Shown here piece after piece: positions 8,260 through 14,835 of a stretch of 64,000 nucleotides of DNA. The notes beneath the pieces were generated by a model, which was not told the origin of the DNA, ran no database searches, and was given only the letters and a program-made list of their open reading frames with translations. The position numbers were made by a program, and so were the translations under genes. How positions within the stretch are numbered: position 1 is the first letter of the stretch; each line of letters opens with the position of its first letter. Origin of the DNA: DASQYE01 sp036389675 (GTDB lineage Bacteria > Acidobacteriota > Blastocatellia > Pyrinomonadales > Pyrinomonadaceae); assembly GCA_036389675.1 (NCBI GenBank), contig DASVWI010000040.1:62001-126000 (forward strand), read 5' to 3'.

Positions 8260-9564
8260 ATGATTGAACGCTACACGTTGCCGGAGATGGGCGCGCTCTG
8301 GTCTGAGGCTGCGAAGTTTCGGAAATGGCTGGATGTGGAGTTGGCCGTCTGCGAGGTTCATGCCGAGATGGGCACGATTCCGCGCGAGGCCGTCGAAGAG
8401 ATCAAGGCGCGCGCGAGCTTTACCGTCGAGCGCATTAACGAGATCGAGAAGACGACCGACCATGATGTCATAGCGTTTACGACCGCTCTGGCCGAATCAA
8501 TCGGCGAGGCCGCGCGCTTCGTCCACTACGGCCTGACATCTTCGGACGTGGTGGACACGGCCAATGCGCTCACCCTGCGCGACGCTTGCGACCTGCTCGT
8601 CGCGAAAATCGACGCGCTGATGGCGGTCTTCAAGCGCCGCGCCTACGAGTTCAAAGATACGCCGCAGGTCGGGCGCACGCACGGCATACATGCCGAGCCG
8701 ACATCCTTCGGCCTCGCTTTCGCGCTCTGGCACGACGAGATGCGCCGCAACCGCGAGCGCATGATGCGCGCCAGAGCGACTATTGCGGTCGGCAAGATCA
8801 GCGGCGCTGTCGGCGCTTTCGCTCATCTCTCGCCCGAAGTCGAAGAGAGGGTCTGCGCGCTCCTTGGCCTGCGTCCTGCGCCCGTCTCGACGCAGATCAT
8901 CCAGCGCGACCGCTATGCGGAGTACCTCTCGACGCTCGCGATCACGGCGTCCTCGCTCGATAAGTTTGCGCTACAGGTTCGTCACTGGCAGAGAACGGAA
9001 GTGCGCGAAGCGCAGGAGAAGTTCAAGCGCGGGCAGAAGGGCTCGTCCGCCATGCCGCACAAGCGCAACCCCATCCTTTCGGAGCGCATTTGCGGGATGG
9101 CGCGAGTCGTGCGCGGCTACAGCCTGGTCGGACTGGAAAACGTCGCGCTCTGGCACGAGCGAGACATCTCCCATTCCTCAGCCGAGCGCGTCGTCCTGCC
9201 CGACGCATCAATCGCGCTCGATTACATGCTGCACAAGGCCGCGGGGCTCATTGACGGGCTGGTGGTCTACCCGGAGAGGATGCTGGAAAACCTGCGCGCG
9301 ACGCGCGGGCTCGTCTTCAGCGGCCAACTCCTGCTCGCGCTCGCCAGAAGCGGCGCGTCGCGCGAGGACGCCTACGAATGGACACAGCGCAACGCGATGA
9401 AGGTCTGGGACGAGGGCGGCGACTTCCAGACGCTCGTGGCCGCCGACCCCGAAATCAGCGCACACCTATCGGGCGACGAGATAGAACGCATCTTCTCGCT
9501 CCAGACATACCTGCGCCATGTCGATTCGATCTTCGAGCGGGTCTTCGACGGCGCATCGCATTAA
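8260..9564 (+). CDS. purB: Adenylosuccinate lyase
   Basis: 434 residues, typical for the family. The fumarase/aspartase superfamily signature GSSAMPHKRNPI is intact near residue 265, and the TSSDVVDTAN and GRTHGIHAEP active-site segments are present. The enzyme splits SAICAR to AICAR and adenylosuccinate to AMP, releasing fumarate. purS, purQ and purL lie downstream with unrelated genes between. The ATG has no Shine-Dalgarno and follows a family B heptad arm. Confidence 0.97.
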   Translation: MIERYTLPEMGALWSEAAKFRKWLDVELAVCEVHAEMGTIPREAVEEIKARASFTVERINEIEKTTDHDVIAFTTALAESIGEAARFVHYGLTSSDVVDTANALTLRDACDLLVAKIDALMAVFKRRAYEFKDTPQVGRTHGIHAEPTSFGLAFALWHDEMRRNRERMMRARATIAVGKISGAVGAFAHLSPEVEERVCALLGLRPAPVSTQIIQRDRYAEYLSTLAITASSLDKFALQVRHWQRTEVREAQEKFKRGQKGSSAMPHKRNPILSERICGMARVVRGYSLVGLENVALWHERDISHSSAERVVLPDASIALDYMLHKAAGLIDGLVVYPERMLENLRATRGLVFSGQLLLALARSGASREDAYEWTQRNAMKVWDEGGDFQTLVAADPEISAHLSGDEIERIFSLQTYLRHVDSIFERVFDGASH

Positions 9565-9610
9565 GACTCTTCGATTGCGCCGTCGAAGCCGAACGGCTGG
9601 GCCTCAGCTG

Positions 9611-9635
9611 GCGGCCAATGATCTCTGTTGGCCGC
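9611..9635. terminator. Hairpin between purB and the DUF4870-like gene
   Basis: GCGGCCAA and TTGGCCGC form an 8-bp stem around a 9-base loop, between two convergent genes. A short T-rich stretch (TCTATTTATT) follows on the plus strand. It probably ends both transcripts. Confidence 0.5.
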
Positions 9636-9636
9636 T

Positions 9637-10095
9637 CTATTTATTGGCGAAGTTGGCGGCCATATCGCCGATCACCGGCAGCTTGAAGGTCTCGCCCTGA
9701 TAAGCCTTGTAGGCCCCAAAGAGCAGGCTGCCCAAATAGACGAGCATGAGCAGCGGGTAGATGAGCGCCGCCAGCAGGGCGAGCGCGTTTGAGATGGCGG
9801 TCAGGATACCGAACAGGACGCCGAGCACGATGAATATCACCACCCAGGCGACGTGCAGCAGCAGCGATTGAAACGCGTGGAAACGCGCGAAGCGATTCTC
9901 TTTTTCGATAATGATCTCGATGATGGCGATAAGCCCTATAGGATAGCCGAGCGCGGAGGTAAGTTTTCCGTCCAGCCCGATGGCGGTTTTATCGTTTGGC
10001 CCACCTCCGGGCGGTGTACTGAGCGGTGCGTTGGGCGGCGTGCCGTATGATTGACCGTAGCCATAGCCTTGTTGGGTAGGCGGAGGGTTCTGCAT
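9637..10095 (-). CDS. DUF4870-like small membrane protein
   Basis: 152 residues. The N-terminal 35 residues are rich in Pro, Gly, Gln and Tyr and probably cytosolic. Three hydrophobic segments follow, with the motif ENRFARFHAFQSLLL between the first two, which is typical of DUF4870 proteins. The function of the family is unknown. It lies convergent to purB and divergent from purS. Confidence 0.75.
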   Translation of the reverse strand: MQNPPPTQQGYGYGQSYGTPPNAPLSTPPGGGPNDKTAIGLDGKLTSALGYPIGLIAIIEIIIEKENRFARFHAFQSLLLHVAWVVIFIVLGVLFGILTAISNALALLAALIYPLLMLVYLGSLLFGAYKAYQGETFKLPVIGDMAANFANK

Positions 10096-10244
10096 TGCGA
10101 TTTTCTCCTCTATCGGTAAAAGTATTCGGGGTCGAAATTGTTTGAGCTTTGTATTTCAGAAACGTTCGGCGCAAATCTTATGTCAATGACTATACCGGAC
10201 GCAACATTTTGCCGTACTATTGTAGGGCGACCGAGGAAGAGATA

Positions 10245-10490
10245 ATGAAAGCGAAAGTCTACGTCACACTTAAACCGAGCGTGCTCGACCCGCAGGGCAA
10301 GGCCATCCACCACTCCGTCGAGCTTCTGGGCTTTGGCGGCATCAATGATGTGCGTCAGGGCAAGTATTTCGAGATCAGTCTGGACGGCGCGCTTCCCTTA
10401 CAGGAGGCGCAGGAAGCCGCCGCCCGCATCGCGCGTGAAGTTTTGTCGAACCCCGTCATCGAAGATTACCGTGTGGAGATAGAGAGTTGA
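10245..10490 (+). CDS. purS: Phosphoribosylformylglycinamidine synthase subunit PurS
   Basis: 81 residues from the ATG at 10245, which has GAGGAAGAG just upstream; the frame is open further upstream but without family similarity. The sequence MKAKVYVTLKPSVLDPQG and the G-x-x-x-V-R-x-G-K segment are typical of PurS. It is the small structural subunit that joins PurL and PurQ into the FGAM synthase complex. Its stop overlaps the TTG start of purQ. Confidence 0.95.
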   Translation: MKAKVYVTLKPSVLDPQGKAIHHSVELLGFGGINDVRQGKYFEISLDGALPLQEAQEAAARIAREVLSNPVIEDYRVEIES

Positions 10491-11185
10491 AATTCGGCGT
10501 CATAATTTTTCCCGGCTCGAACTGCGACCACGATGCTTATCACGTCATCTCAAAGCATGTGGGCCAGCCGGTGGATTTCATCTGGCATCAGGACACAAAC
10601 CTCAGCACCTATGATGCGGTCATCCTTCCGGGCGGCTTCTCTTACGGCGATTACCTGCGCGCCGGGGCGCTCGCGCGTTTCTCGCCCGTCATGAAATCCG
10701 TCAGGGAGTTTGCCGAGCGCGGGCGCTTCGTCCTCGGCATCTGCAACGGCTTTCAAATCCTCTGCGAGGCGGGGCTTTTGCCCGGCGCGCTCATTCGCAA
10801 TCGCGACCTGCACTTCATCTGCGACCACGTCCGCGTCCGCGTCGAGACGACGGACACTCCCTTCACCAACGAGCTTGTGCGCGGCGCTGCGCTCAGCCTT
10901 CCCATCGCGCACGCCGAGGGCAACTACGTATGCGATGACGAGACTTACGCCGAATTGACGGGCGAAGACCGCGTCGTCTTTCGCTACTGCGACGAGCGCG
11001 GCCAGACGAACGACGCGAGCAACCCGAACGGCTCGCGCGATTCGATTGCCGGAATCTGCAACCCTACGCGCAACGTGCTGGGCTTAATGCCGCACCCTGA
11101 GCGCGCCTGCGAAGACCTGCTCGGCTCATCCGACGGGCGAGACATCTTCCGCTCGCTCGCCGCCACGCTCGCCTACAGTAAGTGA
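10487..11185 (+). CDS. purQ: Phosphoribosylformylglycinamidine synthase glutaminase subunit PurQ
   Basis: 232 residues, starting at a TTG that overlaps the purS stop (TTGA), which implies translational coupling. It is a class I glutamine amidotransferase: nucleophile Cys in LGICNGFQIL, and the His/Glu pair in LMPHPER. It hydrolyses glutamine and feeds ammonia to PurL, which is encoded 3.6 kb downstream. The stop codon lies in a heptad-like repeat (GTAAGTG, AAAAGTG). Confidence 0.96.
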   Translation: MKFGVIIFPGSNCDHDAYHVISKHVGQPVDFIWHQDTNLSTYDAVILPGGFSYGDYLRAGALARFSPVMKSVREFAERGRFVLGICNGFQILCEAGLLPGALIRNRDLHFICDHVRVRVETTDTPFTNELVRGAALSLPIAHAEGNYVCDDETYAELTGEDRVVFRYCDERGQTNDASNPNGSRDSIAGICNPTRNVLGLMPHPERACEDLLGSSDGRDIFRSLAATLAYSK

Positions 11186-11203
11186 AAAGTGAGAACGAAA
11201 GCA
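11179..11203. repeat. Possible half element of heptad family B at the purQ 3' end
   Basis: GTAAGTG and AAAAGTG in 7-nt register overlap the last codons and stop of purQ. No matching right arm was found, so this may be a remnant or chance similarity. Confidence 0.35.
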
Positions 11204-11250
11204 CGAATCAGAGAGTTCAGATTGAAGCCTCCCAGGAAAGGCAGCAAGAA

Positions 11251-11595
11251 ATGACACCGGAAGAGATGGAGTCAACAATCCAATTCATCCTCGAACAGCA
11301 GGCGCAGTTCTCCGTCAACATGGCGAAAACAGAGGAGAGCATCAGTGCTCTTTCCGCCGCACAGTCGCGCACGGATGAAACAGTGTCGCGCCTCGCCCTT
11401 GAAGTCGAACAGCTTACGACGCAAGTGAAGCAGATCACGGTGCAAGTGAAACAGACCTCTGAACAGCTTGAGCAAAACTCTCGCCAGCAGGCGCATATCA
11501 ATGAGGTGGTGGCCGTGATTGCAGACTCGCAGCAGCATACGGACGAGCGGTTGAACGCGCTGATAGATATTGTTCAGGGCCGCAACGGCCAGTGA
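11251..11595 (+). CDS. Coiled-coil protein of unknown function
   Basis: 114 residues from the ATG at 11251, chosen because AGGAAAGG lies nine bases upstream. A GTG at 11182 overlapping the purQ stop is an alternative. After MTPEEMESTIQFILEQQ the protein is a continuous heptad-patterned helix rich in Gln, Glu, Val and Thr (about residues 30-105), and no other domain is visible. Similar short coiled-coil ORFs are, to my recollection, common in acidobacterial genomes. Its role is unknown. Confidence 0.65.
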   Translation: MTPEEMESTIQFILEQQAQFSVNMAKTEESISALSAAQSRTDETVSRLALEVEQLTTQVKQITVQVKQTSEQLEQNSRQQAHINEVVAVIADSQQHTDERLNALIDIVQGRNGQ

Positions 11596-11624
11596 CCTCA
11601 CGTCTGTCTTTTCTCTTTCGCCTC

Positions 11625-12614
11625 TTATTGCAGCGCGGGCTTGCGCGAAGTCAGTGCACGGTCGTCGGAGGGCACGGCGACGGGCCGTCTCTTTTCCGCC
11701 GTCACGAATAGATCGAAATCAGAGGTGAAGCCGCCGACTCTCACGTAGATGTCCGTGTCGTCGAGGTCGCTCGTCTGCGGCAGGCTTCCCATGTAAACGA
11801 TGCGCCCGTCGGGCACGACAGACCACAGCACGTAGGTGTTAGCATTGACGGCGGCGGGAAGCGGCAGGTTCTGAAAGCGCGCGCGGACGTAGGCTTTGAG
11901 CGAGAGCGTGGTGACTTGCGCCAGCCCGTGCGCGCCCGGCGCTATTTGATCGCCGAACAGCTCAAGGCTGCGCCCGCCTCCCGGCGCTGACTTCAACGCC
12001 TCGTCCACCTCGCCGTAAAAATCGTTCATCGTGTTGCGCCTGATGCGCGCGCGACGGCTCAACTCACGCGCGGCCTTCTGCGTGCGCCTGACCTTCTTAT
12101 CAACTTCGGCGAAAAACGCCGTCACCTCATTGGCGAGCGAGGCGAACACGACCGTCCCCGTCAACTTCTCGACAGACCCGCTGGGCTCTGCCGTCACCAG
12201 CACGCTATAGCTATCCAGAGTCGGTGGACGTGTGAACTGTAGACCGCCGTTGCCGCTCGCATCCGTTTGCAGCTCGCCGACGCGCACGACGCGCCCGCCA
12301 GAGGCAGAGGCCCAGACGACGAAGGTGCGCGCCGTCGCCATGACGGCATCCGGGCGCGGCAGGCCGAGGACGGTCAGGCGCACGATGCCGCCTTCCGGCG
12401 TCGGCTCAAAGTGCATGCTCCCGCTCGCGGTCGGAATGAAGGAGCGCAAGCGCACGCCAAGGCGCTGGCCGGACTCCTGACCTGTAGCCCGCGCTCTACC
12501 GTCGCCCGGCGCAGCGCCCGCGTGCTGCATGACGCACACCAGCAGACAGGCTGAAACGACTGACAAGCACATCGTGACGGCGCACCTGTGTATTACTTGC
12601 GATCTTTTTGTCAT
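11625..12614 (-). CDS. Secreted protein with duplicated beta domain, unknown function
   Basis: 329 residues. A signal peptide ends near AGAAPG (about residue 35). Two similar beta-rich modules follow, separated by a basic helical segment. The first contains TFVVWASASGGRVVRVGEL, the second TYVLWSVVPDGRIVYMGSLP, each ending in a VLVTAE or LFVTAE strand. The pattern resembles the C-terminal domain of RskA-type anti-sigma factors, but there is no zinc finger and no nearby sigma gene. Start supported by GAGAGG eight bases upstream. Confidence 0.6.
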   Translation of the reverse strand: MTKRSQVIHRCAVTMCLSVVSACLLVCVMQHAGAAPGDGRARATGQESGQRLGVRLRSFIPTASGSMHFEPTPEGGIVRLTVLGLPRPDAVMATARTFVVWASASGGRVVRVGELQTDASGNGGLQFTRPPTLDSYSVLVTAEPSGSVEKLTGTVVFASLANEVTAFFAEVDKKVRRTQKAARELSRRARIRRNTMNDFYGEVDEALKSAPGGGRSLELFGDQIAPGAHGLAQVTTLSLKAYVRARFQNLPLPAAVNANTYVLWSVVPDGRIVYMGSLPQTSDLDDTDIYVRVGGFTSDFDLFVTAEKRRPVAVPSDDRALTSRKPALQ

Positions 12615-12641
12615 GAGTTAGACCTCTCGCGGGAGACTTCC

Positions 12642-12665
12642 AGTAAGAGCGCGTGTGCTCTTACT
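12642..12665 (-). promoter_or_regulatory. Hairpin upstream of the secreted protein gene
   Basis: AGTAAGAGC and GCTCTTACT form a 9-bp perfect stem with a 6-base loop, about 28 bases before the start of the minus-strand gene beginning at 12614. It could be an operator or leader hairpin. No T-run follows. Confidence 0.35.
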
Positions 12666-12741
12666 ATAACAGCTTGCCGGATGCGTCAACACTATATATT
12701 TTGGTCTTGGCCGTGCGGGTCGTCACGCCCTTTTTCAGATC

Positions 12742-13221
12742 ATGCGTCATCGTAAAGAACCATTCGCAGTGAGTCAGGCTCCCCGCAAGGGAGAGGCGTC
12801 GCGCGCCGATGCGGACGAGGGCAAGATTATCTCCTGGGCCGAAGTCAATCGCACGCATCGCATCAGAAACGGTGTCTACCAGCGCGGTGGCCGCCTCATC
12901 TCACTGCTGACGGACTTCGGGCGCATCAATCCCTGCTATCCGGACCAATGGGACGCAACGAGCGATAAGATTTATTACACGGGCGATGGCCGTCGCGGCG
13001 ACCAATACTTGAATCCGGGCAATCGTGCGCTGCTCTCGGCCATCGAAAGCGGCCACGCCGTTCCTCTCTTCAACAAATTGTCCACGGGGCGCTGGCAGCA
13101 CATGGGCCAATGGAGAGTCACAGCCGGGCGTCAACTCTACAACGAAGCGGAGAAGCGCATGCTCTGGCTCTTTACGCTCGAGCGAGCGGAAGAGATTGGC
13201 AGGGATGAAAAGCAAGGATGA
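12742..13221 (+). CDS. Stand-alone SRA-like (ScoMcrA-type) modified-DNA-binding domain protein
   Basis: 159 residues. The core IYYTGDGRRGDQYLNPGNRALL followed by VPLFNK and a W-x-x-x-G strand resembles the SRA domain of type IV restriction enzymes such as ScoMcrA, which flips modified cytosine. Those proteins carry an HNH nuclease, but here no nuclease motif is present in the protein or next to it. The start is uncertain, since no ribosome binding site is visible. The last residues (DEKQG) and the stop codon are encoded by a family A heptad repeat. The assignment rests on motif resemblance only. Confidence 0.55.
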   Translation: MRHRKEPFAVSQAPRKGEASRADADEGKIISWAEVNRTHRIRNGVYQRGGRLISLLTDFGRINPCYPDQWDATSDKIYYTGDGRRGDQYLNPGNRALLSAIESGHAVPLFNKLSTGRWQHMGQWRVTAGRQLYNEAEKRMLWLFTLERAEEIGRDEKQG

Positions 13222-13318
13222 AGGCGGAAGGATGAAGGATGAAGGAAAAGCATTCAAGACAGTGAAGCATCCCTTTCATCCTTCCGCCTTCATCCTTCAT
13301 CCTTGCTTTTCATCCCTG
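13200..13318. repeat. Heptad palindrome, family A copy 2 (best copy)
   Basis: Left arm: AAGGATG, AAGGCGG, AAGGATG, AAGGATG in tandem (from 13214). Right arm: CATCCTT, CCGCCTT, CATCCTT, CATCCTT. Outer flanks CAGGGATGAAAAGC and GCTTTTCATCCCTG are also perfect complements. The central loop reads AAAAGCATTCAAGAC. The stop codon of the SRA-like gene (13219-13221) lies inside the left arm. Confidence 0.85.
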
Positions 13319-13444
13319 TTCATTCCTGTGACCTGCTTTTTACAGTTCTGTAGGATTTCAACACCGCCTCGCTTGTCACCCATTAACCGGGCTGCTAATC
13401 TTCTCCAAACCGTATACCTTCGAAAGGAGTCTCGAATCAAGATT

Positions 13445-14068
13445 ATGAAGAAGCGTTACGCATTCGCTATCTCTCTCTCAATCATGATGGCGCTTAGTTT
13501 GGTCGTGGCCGGTGCGGCCCGCAGGGGTGTCGCAGCATCGGGCGACAAGGTGGCGGCGGCGGCCATCGGCTCGACCATCGCCAACTTCAAGCTTTCGGAT
13601 ACGAGCGGCAAGGAACAGACGCTCTCCGCGCTCAAGGGCACGAACGGAACTGTCCTGATCTTCATCTCGACGCAGTGTCCGGTCGTCAGGGATTACATGG
13701 AGCGCATAGGAAAGCTCGCCGCAGACTACAAAGAGCGCGGCGTGAATGTCATAGGCATCAACGCCAACGCCTCCGAATCGATGGATGACGTGAAGGCTCA
13801 CATCGCCGCCAACAATCTGACCTTCCCTGTGATGAAGGACAAGGGCAACAAGGTCGCCGATCAACTGGGCGCAGAGCGCACGCCGGAAGTCTTCTTCCTC
13901 GACGCCGCCAATAAGCTCGTCTATCACGGGCGTATAGACAATCATCGCAACATCTCGCTGGTCAACGCCAACGACCTGCGCGATGCCATCGATGCGACCC
14001 TCGCGGGCAAGCCCGTAGTCAAAGCGGAAGCGTCCGCCTTCGGCTGCACCATCAAGAGAGCTTCCTGA
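13445..14068 (+). CDS. Exported thioredoxin-fold redoxin
   Basis: 207 residues from the ATG at 13445; AAAGGAG lies about 15 bases upstream. A signal peptide (residues 1-30) is followed by an AhpC/TSA-like redoxin domain with STQCPVVRDY at the active site. Only one cysteine of the usual CxxC pair is present, so it is more likely a peroxiredoxin-like or cysteine-thiol protein than a TlpA dithiol oxidoreductase. A second Cys is near the C-terminus (FGCTIK). It is 22 bases upstream of a CxxC thioredoxin, so the two probably act together in the periplasm. Confidence 0.82.
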   Translation: MKKRYAFAISLSIMMALSLVVAGAARRGVAASGDKVAAAAIGSTIANFKLSDTSGKEQTLSALKGTNGTVLIFISTQCPVVRDYMERIGKLAADYKERGVNVIGINANASESMDDVKAHIAANNLTFPVMKDKGNKVADQLGAERTPEVFFLDAANKLVYHGRIDNHRNISLVNANDLRDAIDATLAGKPVVKAEASAFGCTIKRAS

Positions 14069-14090
14069 GCCGTAGGGTCTTGGCCCGCAG

Positions 14091-14777
14091 ATGCGATACT
14101 CCTTTTACCTCTTGCCGGGGCTGGCGATGCTGGCCCTTTCACTGACACCAGCGGGGCAGCCGCAGCATGCGCGATCAGCGTCTGCTGCGGCTGCGGCTGC
14201 TGCTCCGCTCATCCATCGGCCCGCCGCGACCCTCGTCGCATTCAATCCCCTCAAGGGGGCGGCGCAGGAAGTCGTCACCGGCAAGACGGGACAGGCCCAC
14301 AAGACGAAAAAAGGTGAGACGGCGACCCGCGTCGCAGTTGTCCGCGAGATCGATCTTGAGGCGCTGAAAAAGCTCCTGCAACGCGGGACGGGCACGGACG
14401 CGCGCCCGCTGCTGGTCAACTTCTGGGCGACATGGTGTGTGCCCTGCCGCGAAGAGTTTCCAGACCTCGTCAAGATCAACAGTGACTATGCGAAACGCAA
14501 TCTTGAGGTGATCACCATCTCTCTGGACGACCCCTCGGAGATCAAAACCACCGTGCCGCAGTTTTTGCGCGAGGTGCGCGCAGGGAATTTGCCCGCCTAT
14601 CTTCTCAACGTCATAGACCCGGACATCGCCATCAACACGATTGACCCGCAGTGGCGCGGCGCTCTGCCCGCGACCTTTCTCTACGACGCGAGCGGCCAGA
14701 TGGTCTTCAAGCACACTGGGCGCTTCGACACACGCGAGCTGCGCGCGGCCATTGACAAAGTGACAACCGCCAGATGA
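14091..14777 (+). CDS. TlpA/ResA-like periplasmic thioredoxin
   Basis: 228 residues. A signal peptide and an Ala-rich linker (about residues 25-45) precede a TlpA-like domain with the redox motif WCVPC near residue 117 and a cis-Pro segment (ALPATFLYD). It should reduce or exchange disulfides outside the cytoplasm, for example in cytochrome c maturation, although no ccm genes are nearby. It follows the single-cysteine redoxin gene closely and is probably co-transcribed with it. Confidence 0.88.
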   Translation: MRYSFYLLPGLAMLALSLTPAGQPQHARSASAAAAAAAPLIHRPAATLVAFNPLKGAAQEVVTGKTGQAHKTKKGETATRVAVVREIDLEALKKLLQRGTGTDARPLLVNFWATWCVPCREEFPDLVKINSDYAKRNLEVITISLDDPSEIKTTVPQFLREVRAGNLPAYLLNVIDPDIAINTIDPQWRGALPATFLYDASGQMVFKHTGRFDTRELRAAIDKVTTAR

Positions 14778-14801
14778 CAGGCTAGAATCTCCTGCTCTAA
14801 C

Positions 14802-14831
14802 CCATCACTCGTCGCTCGTCACTTGTCGCTG
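14802..14831. repeat. Heptad repeat, family B copy 3 (right arm only)
   Basis: CCATCAC, TCGTCGC, TCGTCAC and TTGTCGC run in perfect 7-nt register and end in TG five bases before the purL ATG. The ribosome binding region is therefore repeat sequence without any purine-rich motif. Confidence 0.75.
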
Positions 14832-14835
14832 TCTT

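Noticed and set aside
12664..12750. Minus-strand frame of 28 codons beginning MTHDLKKG
   Set aside because: It overlaps the start of the SRA-like gene, has no ribosome binding site, and is too short to judge.
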